Shown: one piece after another, positions 14,283 to 21,572 of the stretch
How positions within the stretch are numbered: position 1 is the stretch's first letter
How the letters are laid out: every line of letters begins with the position of its first letter
Origin: an uncultured Muribaculaceae bacterium
GTDB taxonomy: Bacteria > Bacteroidota > Bacteroidia > Bacteroidales > Muribaculaceae
DNA: 21,684 nucleotides
Direction of reading: 5' to 3'
Assembly: GCA_934667475.1 (NCBI GenBank)
Contig: CAKUMB010000023.1
Coordinates: 1-21,684 of the forward strand
The notes under the pieces: model-generated
What the model saw: the letters and a program-made list of their open reading frames with translations, nothing else
What the model was told of the DNA's origin: nothing
The model's database searches: none
Program-made: the position numbers and the translations under genes

Positions 14283-14300
14283 CTTCCGCTTTTGCGGAAG
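14283..14300 (-). terminator. Hairpin after the TPR-LuxR gene, weak terminator candidate
   Basis: A 7-bp perfect stem, CTTCCGC (14283-14289) with GCGGAAG (14294-14300), has a TTTT loop on the plus strand. On the minus strand it is followed by TCTTAACC, with no real T-tract. It lies 45 bases past the stop at 14345. The rest of the 224-bp gap shows no gene. Confidence 0.45.
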
Positions 14301-14344
14301 CACAATTGAAATAATTTTTCGGAATGGCGGTGACAGATGTGAAT

Positions 14345-16159
14345 TTAACAGGTATAATTTGTTTCAATTGCCTGTCTACAGGCTAAAAATTGATGTAGAA
14401 ATGTAACGAGGCTGTCTTGCTGTTGAAGGCCGAATTTCTTGCGCAGACGGTTGCGTGCCGACTCCACGCTGCGCACTTCGCGGAACGTGATGTCGGCAAT
14501 GCTCTTGGTTGACAGCCCGAGGCGTATGAATGCGCACAGGCGCATTTCCTTGGACGTGAGCTCGCCTACGCGGTCAAACAGGTTGTCGAAAAACGACGGA
14601 TACACCTTGTCGAATATCTTGCGGAACTCCTCGGCCGTGTAGCCGCTCTCATAGTTCGCAATCAGGGCAAGCACACTGCGCACTGTGGCGCGGGCCTCGG
14701 TGTTTTTGGGGTTCAGCTTCAGCATGGTGGCTTTGAGCTGATTGTTGAGCTCGCCTATGTATTCGCTGTTGTGCATGGCGGCTATGCTGCGCGTCATCTC
14801 GGCTGAGGCGTTGTGGCGGGCCTCGTCATCGAGTTTGGCAATGCGCTGGTTGAGCCGCGCCACCTCGGCGGCGTGCTGCTCGCGCATTTGGCGCATTGTC
14901 TGTCTGTCGCTGTTGGCGGCCTTCTGCATTTGGGCAAACTTTTGGTGCACGCGTATGCGCGTGTCTCTGATTATGAAGTAGATGGCGGCTGCGGCCAGCA
15001 CCAGGACCAGTGTCAGCGCCCACAGCAGTGCCGCGCGCCACGTGCGCAGCGTGTCGATGCTGTGCAGCAGTGTCTGCTCGCTGGCATACAGGTTTTCGAT
15101 GACATGCGTGCGTCCGGTGTTTTCGGCAGCCGCCACCGAGTCGCGCAGAAACGCGCGCTGCTTCATGGCGGCGTAGGCTGCCTGGTAGTCGTGCTGGCTG
15201 GCGCAGGCGTCGGCCAGCGAGCCCAGCAGCACTGCGCGCTGCTCCACGGTGGTGGCTCCGCCGTTCACCGCCAGTGCCTTCTCATAGTAGCCGCGTGCTT
15301 TGCTTGTCTGCCCCATGTCGGCATATATTGCCCCCATCAGGCGGTAGGTGTCGCTTAGATACATCTGCTGGCCGTGCCGCTGCTGGTTGTCGGCTATTTT
15401 CATGGCCATCTCGAGCGCCATTTGCGGCTGCCCCTGCTTGCGGTAGATGCTGGCAATGTTGCGCCGCATCAGCATCTCAAGGTCGGGGCGGTGCATTCCG
15501 TCGAGTTGGTGCAGGGCCAGGAATGCCAGTTCCAGACCCTTGTCGAGGAGTCCCCGCGCCACCATGTCGCCCGACAGGTTGTTGTAGTTCACCATCAGCC
15601 GCTCGCGGTTGCCCGCGGCCTCATTGATCTTTATGGCGAGGCGCAGGCAGCTCTCGGCCTTGCGGTGGTCGCCCTGGCCCGAATACATGGTGCCGAGGTT
15701 GTTGAGCAGAATGGCCTCTTCGGCCTCCATGCCGTGTGCCTTGGCTATGCCCATGGCGCGGTTGTATGTGTCGCACAGCTCCGACAGCAGCCCGGTGCTG
15801 CTGCATGCGGCTCCCAGCTCGTCGAGCATGTAGATGTAGTATTGCAGTTCCTCCTTGCTGCTGTTGCCGTCGCTCAACTGTGGCACCACGGCCGACCCAA
15901 GCCTCACGCACTGGCCGAACTGCTGGTTGCGGTTGAGGCTGGCCATCACGCTGAACACCGCCTTGAGCAGCGCCGCGCGGCTCACCTTACGCGGCTGCAG
16001 CCGCAGCAGCGAGTCGATGGGAGCCGCCTGCGGAGTGCCCTTGATACCGCATGCGGCGCACTGCCGCCCTATGCTGGTGAGCTGGGCGTGCACATCTGCG
16101 GCCGCGCACCGCGCGGTGGCGGCGAGCAGCAGCAGGGCTAATATGGCTAATCTCCTCAT
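14345..16159 (-). CDS. TPR-containing membrane-anchored LuxR-type transcriptional regulator
   Basis: The ATG at 16159 is chosen over a TTG one codon upstream, giving 604 aa. An N-terminal signal or anchor (RRLAILALLLLAATARCAAA) is followed by a TPR-rich sensor region (about 40-360, including ILLNNLGTMYSGQGDHRKA and LMGAIYADMGQTSKARGYY). A transmembrane helix follows (about 375-397, LLWALTLVLVLAAAAIYFII). A coiled coil rich in Q, R and E comes next (about 405-470), then a C-terminal LuxR-like helix-turn-helix (about 535-590, ELTSKEMRLCAFIRLGLSTK, then SIADI and SVESARNRLRKKF). The sensor faces the periplasm and the DNA-binding domain the cytoplasm. This is a known Bacteroidetes regulator architecture with unknown ligands. 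The downstream T9SS gene is a natural candidate target (inference). Confidence 0.88.
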   Translation of the reverse strand: MRRLAILALLLLAATARCAAADVHAQLTSIGRQCAACGIKGTPQAAPIDSLLRLQPRKVSRAALLKAVFSVMASLNRNQQFGQCVRLGSAVVPQLSDGNSSKEELQYYIYMLDELGAACSSTGLLSELCDTYNRAMGIAKAHGMEAEEAILLNNLGTMYSGQGDHRKAESCLRLAIKINEAAGNRERLMVNYNNLSGDMVARGLLDKGLELAFLALHQLDGMHRPDLEMLMRRNIASIYRKQGQPQMALEMAMKIADNQQRHGQQMYLSDTYRLMGAIYADMGQTSKARGYYEKALAVNGGATTVEQRAVLLGSLADACASQHDYQAAYAAMKQRAFLRDSVAAAENTGRTHVIENLYASEQTLLHSIDTLRTWRAALLWALTLVLVLAAAAIYFIIRDTRIRVHQKFAQMQKAANSDRQTMRQMREQHAAEVARLNQRIAKLDDEARHNASAEMTRSIAAMHNSEYIGELNNQLKATMLKLNPKNTEARATVRSVLALIANYESGYTAEEFRKIFDKVYPSFFDNLFDRVGELTSKEMRLCAFIRLGLSTKSIADITFREVRSVESARNRLRKKFGLQQQDSLVTFLHQFLACRQAIETNYTC

Positions 16160-16187
16160 CAATTGCTGTGTATATGGCTAGTGTGTG

Positions 16188-16195
16188 CAAAGATA
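16188..16195 (-). promoter_or_regulatory. -7 box of the TPR-LuxR gene
   Basis: TATCTTTG on the minus strand (16195-16188) lies 28 bases before the ATG at 16159. The nearest upstream TTTG is 23 bp away, longer than the usual 19-21, so the -33 contact is uncertain. Confidence 0.65.
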
Positions 16196-16232
16196 CGAAA
16201 ACTGCAGCGAAATTGCGGCAAACAGTTGTGGC

Positions 16233-16268
16233 AAAAAAAATGTGTCCTACACTCACGTGCAGGACACA
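16233..16268 (-). terminator. Rho-independent terminator of the porin/beta-propeller unit
   Basis: An 8-bp perfect stem, TGTGTCCT (16241-16248) with AGGACACA (16261-16268), is followed on the minus strand by eight T residues (plus-strand A-run 16233-16240). It lies about 70 bases after the stop at 16341. Confidence 0.92.
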
Positions 16269-16340
16269 CCCCATTAAAATTTATATAATAATCCTATTGT
16301 TGTATGCTCGGATTTCTACGATGCATTACACTCAAGATGA

Positions 16341-17324
16341 TTATTTAATTTTCTCGTAAACGTAAACCTCGTGGATTTCCTTAGTGTAACCCTCTTCGCT
16401 GAACGGAGCGAGCGACATGCCAAGGCAAATCTGAGTACCGCGGTTGTTGAGCACGAGCAGGTCGTCGGTGTTGGGATCTACGGTCAGACCTTCGATCTCA
16501 CCAGCACGGCGGAAGTCAGTCATCTCACGGAAGAGCGACAGCTTGCCAGCAATTGCGCCAGCGGCAATCTTGCCAGTGCGCATAACGGGCTTGCCGTTTT
16601 CGAGCTTCACAGAGAACGGAGTCTCCTTAACGACCTCAGTACCATCTTTCAGACCAGTGTAGGGAACATTGCTCACGTCAGCAATGTAGATGCAGTCTGC
16701 AATGCCGTAAGCCGACTCACCGTCGTCAGCAGAGAAGAGCATCTTGCCATCGGCAATGTAAATACCCTGGCACCAGTAAGGAGTGGGACGGCACTGCATC
16801 TTGGTGTAGTATTTGCCAGTCTCCAGGCTGTATGCATATACGTAGCGGCTGTCCACCCAGTCACTCATCCATACGAGGTTCTTCTCACGGTCAACTGCAA
16901 GACCAGATACCTCTACTTGGCCTGATTCTGCGCACCATGGAATATCCTTGATCCATTTCAGAGTGTTGGCGTCATACACGCTGACGGCGATGTTCTGGCC
17001 ACGGCCGAACTCGAACTTCTCGTTGCCGGTGTAGATTTTGCCATCATATACGTCGATGTCGCCAAAGTGGTTGGCCAGCTCGGGATGCGGGAACAGAGGG
17101 TCAGACTTAGTCTGAACGCGCTTAGCAACCAGATTCCAGTTGTGGTCGAACTTATACAGACCGCGAGTGTCGCTCACATAGAAGAAGTTCTTGTCAGCGG
17201 CGATACCCTGACGGCCAGGAACCTCTACCACTTTTTTCAGACGATACTCTGTGCCCAGGTGCTGAGCGTTTGCAACTGTGCCTGCTAAGCAAGCGGCAGC
17301 CAAAATAAACATTAACTTTTTCAT
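16341..17324 (-). CDS. Secreted beta-propeller-like protein of unknown function
   Basis: The 327-aa protein has a signal peptide (MKKLMFILAAACLAGTVANA, then Q). The mature part repeats short blade-like units at about 40-50 residue spacing: GIAADKNFFYVSD-GLYKFD, GDIDVYDGKIYTG, VSGLAVDREKNLVWMSD-YVYAYS, GIYIADGKMLFSADD-YIADVS and EIEGLTVDPNTDDLLVLNN. This is the rhythm of NHL/YVTN/SdiA-like propellers. No catalytic set is recognised. Several conserved-looking Trp, Cys and acidic residues could form a ligand site. It follows the porin gene by 101 bases without a terminator or consensus promoter, so the two are probably one transcript. Third codon positions carry more A/T (GCA, CGT, CCT, GTA) than in most neighbours. 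This may reflect high expression or a different history. Confidence 0.7.
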   Translation of the reverse strand: MKKLMFILAAACLAGTVANAQHLGTEYRLKKVVEVPGRQGIAADKNFFYVSDTRGLYKFDHNWNLVAKRVQTKSDPLFPHPELANHFGDIDVYDGKIYTGNEKFEFGRGQNIAVSVYDANTLKWIKDIPWCAESGQVEVSGLAVDREKNLVWMSDWVDSRYVYAYSLETGKYYTKMQCRPTPYWCQGIYIADGKMLFSADDGESAYGIADCIYIADVSNVPYTGLKDGTEVVKETPFSVKLENGKPVMRTGKIAAGAIAGKLSLFREMTDFRRAGEIEGLTVDPNTDDLLVLNNRGTQICLGMSLAPFSEEGYTKEIHEVYVYEKIK

Positions 17325-17425
17325 AACGCTTGTCTTTGTTTAATTAGTTGGTTGTTAATAATATTGTAAGTTAAGTGTAAAACTTAATTAGCAATCTTGT
17401 CGGTTTGGATTTCGTTATTGCTTTT

Positions 17426-18595
17426 TTAGAACTTGAAGAGACCCATGAGTTGAACCTGCTCGCTGCCCTTGTAGCCAACGGCCTTCTCAACGTCGCTGTT
17501 GTAGAAGAAGTGGCCATAGTTGAGCTGGATCTTCACGTTCTTGAACAGCTGGTAGGTGCAGCCCACGAGCACGCGGTTGTAGTTGGCACCGGCAGTCAGC
17601 TTGTTCATGTCGTCCTTGTACATGTCCCAGCGAACGAGGGGCAGGAACTTGCCTGCGTGGTAGCCGGCGAACACATATGCGCCCTGCTCTTTAACCACGT
17701 CGTTGCCGTTCTTGCTCGACTTTGCGAAGCCATACTCAGCGCGCAGGTCAAGACCGTTGGGGTCGTTATACCATGCGCCGGCCACGAAGCGGTGCATCGG
17801 GTTGTATTTGCCTTCGCCAACGCCCTTGCCGCCAGCCAGAGCCTGCGATGAATACTCACCCCAGTTGTAGGTGGCCTTCACGTTGAAGTTCTTGAACGGA
17901 CGCACTGTTACGCTTGCAAAAATGTCCTTGCTGTTGTTGCGGTCGTCCTTGCAGGGAATCGAGCCGTTGGTCACAGCAAAGTCGTAGTGGAAGTAGCGGT
18001 AGCCTTCGCCGCTGTCGCCTATGTCACCGATAAGCATAACGCCCAGGTCGCGGCCATAGTCCACAAAGTTGTATTCGTAGGGGTTGCGGCAGGCAATGCG
18101 GTAAACGATGTTAGAGAAGTCCACAGTCTCCAGAGTTGCGGGCGAGATGTCGTAGTTCTCATAGCCCATCGGAGTGTAGAATTGACCGGCGCGGATCTTG
18201 AACTCGGGAGCAATCTTCCAAGTTGCGAATGCGTCCATCACCTGGATGTTCTTCTGGCCGTTGCCGTTGGTAGAGCCTGCGATGCCGTTGAAGGCCTCGA
18301 TTTGCAGACGGAAGTCCACCTTCTCGCTCACGTTGCCGTCCATTATTAAGCGGAGACGCTTAGCTTGGAACGACGAAGAAGAGCTGTTCTTGTTGCTGGT
18401 GAAGTTCCAGCCTGTCTGCAGGTAACCAGAAATCTTGGGCAGGTGTGCAAGCACCTTCTGCCAAGTTGACTCTTGGGGAGCAGCTGCTGCTTCAGCAGAT
18501 GCCTCGGGAGCTGCCTCGGGGGCGCTCATTTCAGCTGCGAATGCCGGGCAAGCCAGCGCTGCGCAACCAATCATTACAGATAAAAATCGTTTCAT
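17426..18595 (-). CDS. Phosphate-selective porin O/P family outer-membrane protein
   Basis: The ATG at 18595 is chosen over a TTG two codons upstream, giving 389 aa. A signal peptide (MKRFLSVMIGCAALACPAFA) leads to a mature N-terminus rich in Ala, Pro and Glu (about 22-42), which looks like a flexible linker. Then comes a 16-strand-type barrel of the OprO/OprP family. Hallmarks are ISGYLQTGWNF, FQAKRLRLIMDGNVSEKVDF, DAFATWKIAPEFKIRAGQF, a YTPMGYENY segment and the C-terminal LMGLFKF. The name reflects Pseudomonas OprP; Bacteroidetes members are diverse and anion or phosphate selectivity cannot be read here. A near-consensus promoter precedes it and a secreted propeller-like protein follows in the same unit. 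Confidence 0.88.
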   Translation of the reverse strand: MKRFLSVMIGCAALACPAFAAEMSAPEAAPEASAEAAAAPQESTWQKVLAHLPKISGYLQTGWNFTSNKNSSSSSFQAKRLRLIMDGNVSEKVDFRLQIEAFNGIAGSTNGNGQKNIQVMDAFATWKIAPEFKIRAGQFYTPMGYENYDISPATLETVDFSNIVYRIACRNPYEYNFVDYGRDLGVMLIGDIGDSGEGYRYFHYDFAVTNGSIPCKDDRNNSKDIFASVTVRPFKNFNVKATYNWGEYSSQALAGGKGVGEGKYNPMHRFVAGAWYNDPNGLDLRAEYGFAKSSKNGNDVVKEQGAYVFAGYHAGKFLPLVRWDMYKDDMNKLTAGANYNRVLVGCTYQLFKNVKIQLNYGHFFYNSDVEKAVGYKGSEQVQLMGLFKF

Positions 18596-18676
18596 AAACA
18601 AATGTAATTAGGGTTATAAAATATAATTTATCAGTTGCAGATAAGTTGGTTTTAGCTCTGTAAAACTTTCATAGCG

Positions 18677-18708
18677 TAAAAATAGGACAAATTCCGAATA
18701 TGGCCAAA
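18677..18708 (-). promoter_or_regulatory. Promoter of the porin/beta-propeller unit
   Basis: On the minus strand TTTG (18708-18705) and TATTTTTA (18684-18677) are separated by 20 bp; the -7 box matches seven of eight consensus positions. The AT-rich leader to the ATG at 18595 is about 75 nt. The 18709-18780 region is AT-rich and otherwise featureless. Confidence 0.65.
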
Positions 18709-18791
18709 TTTTCACAACTGTTTTTTACATTTATGAGCATTTCTAACCAATTTCCGGCCTTTTTCACTGCTTTTTATTAAAAAATGCGGAA

Positions 18792-18836
18792 AACGAAGCA
18801 GCGCAGCAGCTGCCGGGGTATGTGCTGCCGCGCTGC
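18792..18836 (-). terminator. Terminator of the HAD-IIA gene
   Basis: A 13-bp stem (one G-T pair) joins GCAGCGCAGCAGC (plus strand 18798-18810) and GCTGCCGCGCTGC (18824-18836) around a 13-nt loop. On the minus strand it is followed by TTCGTTTTCC. It lies 30 bases after the stop at 18866. The T-tract is interrupted, so strength is uncertain. Confidence 0.7.
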
Positions 18837-18865
18837 GTGGGTGTCGAAACTTGCTCAATAGGGCC

Positions 18866-19732
18866 TTACTTGCCGCGCGACTTCAGCAGCAGGCGGCCAA
18901 ACTCCTCGATGTTGAGGGCGGTGATGTCGGGCTGCGGATTGCTGGCCACGGCAGTTTCGAGTGTGGTTTCACCCGAAAGCACCAGCACTCCCAGCGAACC
19001 GGCGTTCTGAGCCGTCTTCACATCGGTGTAGATGCGGTCGCCCACCATGGCCAGCTCCTCGCTTTTGAGGCCGCGCTTGTCGCGAATGCAGTATAGCATG
19101 TTGGGGTTGGGCTTGCCTATCACCACGTCGGGCACGCGCTTCGACGCGCCCTCAATGGCCTTGCATATCGAGCCGCAATCCACCAGTATCACCTCCTGGT
19201 CGGTGGGGCACACCCAGTCGGGGTTGGTGGCAATGTAGGGGATGTCGGCTTTCGAGGCCCACCATGTGGCGCGGCACAGGCGCGAATACACCAGTGTGGT
19301 GTCGAAGGCCACCACCAGCACGTCGGGGCGGTCGTTGGGGTCGTCGGCGCACAGTTCGAAGCCTGCCTTGCGGAATTCTTCCTGCATGCTGGGCGTGCCC
19401 AGGGTGAAGAGGCGCTTGGCCTGCGGATAGTGCTGCTTGATGTAGTCGATGGTGGCTATCGACGAGGTGTACATCTGCTCGTCGGTGCACTCAATGCCCA
19501 GTTTTTCGAGCTTGGCCATATAGTCCTTGTGGCTCTTGGTGGGGTTGTTGGTGAGAAACGAGTAGGTGATGCCGTTGGCCGTGAGGTCGGCAAGGAATTT
19601 CTTTGTGTAGGGGAACAGGGTTGAGCCCATGTAGATGGTGCCGTCCATGTCGAGCGCCACATGCTTGATGCGCGCGCATGCCTCCATCAGTTTGTCGTCG
19701 CTCATGGGGCTCATGTATTTGTCAAATTGCAT
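18866..19732 (-). CDS. HAD-IIA family phosphatase (NagD/p-nitrophenylphosphatase-like)
   Basis: The frame is open to 19807, but the first residues there are AT-rich and overlap the preceding terminator, so the ATG at 19732 (MQFDKYMSPM) is preferred, giving 288 aa. HAD motif I is HVALDMDGTIYMG (nucleophile D28, acid/base D30). Motif II is FLTNNPTKS. A type IIA cap with IATNPDWVCP and VDCGSICKAIEGAS follows. The motif III lysine is in VIGKPNPNM, and motif IV is MVGDRIYTDVKTAQNAG. Such enzymes dephosphorylate small phosphomonoesters (nucleotides, glycerol phosphate, pyridoxal phosphate or phosphoglycolate) in the cytoplasm. Which one is not readable. The gene lies directly downstream of glpT, behind a terminator, so glycerol 3-phosphate is a reasonable guess. 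Confidence 0.9.
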   Translation of the reverse strand: MQFDKYMSPMSDDKLMEACARIKHVALDMDGTIYMGSTLFPYTKKFLADLTANGITYSFLTNNPTKSHKDYMAKLEKLGIECTDEQMYTSSIATIDYIKQHYPQAKRLFTLGTPSMQEEFRKAGFELCADDPNDRPDVLVVAFDTTLVYSRLCRATWWASKADIPYIATNPDWVCPTDQEVILVDCGSICKAIEGASKRVPDVVIGKPNPNMLYCIRDKRGLKSEELAMVGDRIYTDVKTAQNAGSLGVLVLSGETTLETAVASNPQPDITALNIEEFGRLLLKSRGK

Positions 19733-19758
19733 TGTGATGTTGATTTTAGAGTGGTTGA

Positions 19759-19773
19759 TACATATTATGTATG
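19759..19773. promoter_or_regulatory. 15-bp AT-rich palindrome upstream of the HAD gene
   Basis: ATACATA (19759-19765), T, TATGTAT (19767-19773) is a perfect dyad 27 bases before the ATG at 19732, where promoter contacts would be expected. No TAnnTTTG box was found for this gene. It could be an operator, or chance in AT-rich DNA. Confidence 0.3.
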
Positions 19774-19780
19774 TAAATGA

Positions 19781-19856
19781 AAAAAAAAGAACGTGGAGAA
19801 ATTTCATGCAGTGACTCCGCTGCCTTGGCGGGGACTCTCAATAAAATTTCCCCACG
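19781..19856 (-). terminator. Terminator of glpT
   Basis: Arms CGTGGAGAAATTT (plus strand 19792-19804) and AAATTTCCCCACG (19844-19856) form a 13-bp stem with one wobble pair. The 39-nt loop contains further GC-rich partial pairing. On the minus strand the stem is followed by TTC and eight T residues (A-run 19781-19788). It separates glpT from the HAD gene. Confidence 0.88.
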
Positions 19857-19931
19857 CCCTTTATTTTAGGTTCCGTTCAAGCCCTGCCGTGGCGCGGTGC
19901 CATGGCCGTGGCGTGAGAGATTGCTTTGCGC

Positions 19932-21413
19932 TTAGTCTTCGTCGTAGTTGATTTGCTGGCTGCGCTCATAGCCGTCGCGTGGAGCGTTCCACATCGAAAT
20001 GAGCACAAACATGCCGATCACGGCCACCACGATGATGGTCTCAAACACGTGTGTCCAGCCATAGCTGTCGGCCACATAGCCCACCAGAATGCCCGAGAGG
20101 CCCGAGCCCAGATAGCCCAGAATGCCGGCGATGCCGTTGGCGCGCGCCGAAGCCTCTTTGGTGGCCTGGTTGCCCAGCTCGATGCCGATGAGGGCCTGCG
20201 GGCCGTAGATGAAGAATCCTGCGCCTACCAGCACGGCGGCTGTGAGGCCGAGGCTGGCCGAGTTGGGCAGGAAGCGGAATATGGTCATAAACACGGCTGC
20301 GCCCAGCATGCACACCACGCACATGCGGTGTCCCTTGCCCTTGAAGAGCTTGTCGGTGAGCCATCCGGCCACCAGGGTGCCCACGATGCCGGCAATCTCA
20401 AATGCGGCCACCGTCCAGGCGGCGTCCTTGATGTTGAGGCCGCGGCTCTCGGTGAGGAATTTCGGACCCCAGTCGAGCACGCCCATGCGCACCACATACA
20501 CAAACAGGTTGGCGATGCAGAATGTCCACACCCAGCGGTTGCGCCACACCATCACCTTCTCAAACTTCTTGCGGGCCTTGGCGCTCTTGGCTGCCTCTTT
20601 GAGGCCGCCAAGGTTGGTGCCGGGCAGGTCGGGCAGACCCACTTCCTTAGGCTCGTCGCGCAGTGTGAGGAAAATCACGATGGCGCCGCACACAGCCAGG
20701 CACGCGGGCACGTAGAAGCAGAGCTTCCATGCGCCGATGTGGGCTGCATACGATATGGCCTGCTGCGCAGCTTGGGCGTCACCACCCAGGTTGGCAGTGA
20801 TGCGGGCCACCACGTCGGGGTTGTTGCTCATGTCGGTGCCAAGGGTGCCCATAAGGTAGCCGCAGAGCACCACGGCCAGCGATGCGCCCACCGAGTGCGA
20901 GCAGTTCCAGATGCTCATCTTTGTGGCAAGCTCGCTGGGGTGAATCCAGTGAGGCAGGATGCGGGCGCACGGAGGATAGCCCATGCCCTGGAAATACTGG
21001 TTGAGGATGATGGTCACACCCATCACCAGAATGAGCATGTTCACCATGTCGGGGCCGTTTTGCTGGCCGGTGATGAGCGCGCTCAGATTGGCGCCGAAGC
21101 CGAACGCAAAGTTCGACAGGGCGCACAGCAGCAGGCCCACGGCCATCACTATGCGGCCTTTGATGCGGTCAACGAGGTAGCCGTTGATGAAGCGTGAGAA
21201 ACCATACACGAGCGAGCCGGCAAACAGAATCCAGCCGAAGCTCTTGTTAGAGATGCCATACTCTGCCGTAAGGCCAGGCATGGCCAGCGAGAAGTTCTTG
21301 CGCACGAAGTAGAAAAGCGCGTATCCCACCATAGTGACGAGGATAGTGCGAATCTGCCACGACATGAACTTCGAGCGTTGTCCACCAAGTGAACTGTAAA
21401 CGTCTTCTTTCAT
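19932..21413 (-). CDS. glpT: Glycerol-3-phosphate/organophosphate:phosphate antiporter (MFS, OPA family)
   Basis: The 493-aa protein has twelve predicted membrane helices of the major facilitator fold. The OPA signature is clear: GYALFYFVRKNFSLAMPGL (R38 matches the substrate-binding arginine of helix 1 in E. coli GlpT). ELATKMSIWNCSHSVGASL fits the helix-5 histidine region. The second arginine is in VVRMGVLDWGPKFL, near residue 300. A soluble central loop (LRDEPKEVGLPDLPG onward, about 250-285) joins the halves. The family exchanges external glycerol 3-phosphate or hexose phosphate for internal phosphate. GlpT is favoured over UhpT by overall motif similarity, but substrate is not proven. 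A terminator stands on each side, so it is monocistronic. No consensus promoter was found in the 73 bases between the upstream terminator and the ATG. Confidence 0.88.
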   Translation of the reverse strand: MKEDVYSSLGGQRSKFMSWQIRTILVTMVGYALFYFVRKNFSLAMPGLTAEYGISNKSFGWILFAGSLVYGFSRFINGYLVDRIKGRIVMAVGLLLCALSNFAFGFGANLSALITGQQNGPDMVNMLILVMGVTIILNQYFQGMGYPPCARILPHWIHPSELATKMSIWNCSHSVGASLAVVLCGYLMGTLGTDMSNNPDVVARITANLGGDAQAAQQAISYAAHIGAWKLCFYVPACLAVCGAIVIFLTLRDEPKEVGLPDLPGTNLGGLKEAAKSAKARKKFEKVMVWRNRWVWTFCIANLFVYVVRMGVLDWGPKFLTESRGLNIKDAAWTVAAFEIAGIVGTLVAGWLTDKLFKGKGHRMCVVCMLGAAVFMTIFRFLPNSASLGLTAAVLVGAGFFIYGPQALIGIELGNQATKEASARANGIAGILGYLGSGLSGILVGYVADSYGWTHVFETIIVVAVIGMFVLISMWNAPRDGYERSQQINYDED

Positions 21414-21486
21414 TTCTTTTGGTTGATGTTATTTTGTATTATTAAGTGAAGTGTTTGTCTTCGTTGTCTTTTTGTGCGATTTGCCT

Positions 21487-21532
21487 AAAAAGTTGCCGCC
21501 ACGCATTCATTTCTGAGCTGGGGGGCGGCAAC
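21487..21532 (-). terminator. Terminator of the gene entering from the right edge
   Basis: A 9-bp perfect stem, GTTGCCGCC (plus strand 21492-21500) with GGCGGCAAC (21524-21532), is followed on the minus strand by TTTTT (A-run 21487-21491). It lies about 40 bases past the stop at 21573 and before glpT. Confidence 0.88.
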
Positions 21533-21572
21533 GCTAATCTGTTGAGGCAATGTTATTTAATCGCTATTAGAG

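Noticed and set aside
19733..19807. N-terminal extension of the HAD protein to a start at 19807
   Set aside because: It is AT-rich, overlaps the glpT terminator, adds hydrophobic residues atypical of a cytoplasmic HAD enzyme, and the family normally starts near MQFD.
19926..21197. 423-aa open frame on the plus strand, antisense to glpT
   Set aside because: It is a His- and Ala-rich shadow of the GC-rich glpT gene. The opposite strand encodes a full MFS protein with family motifs.
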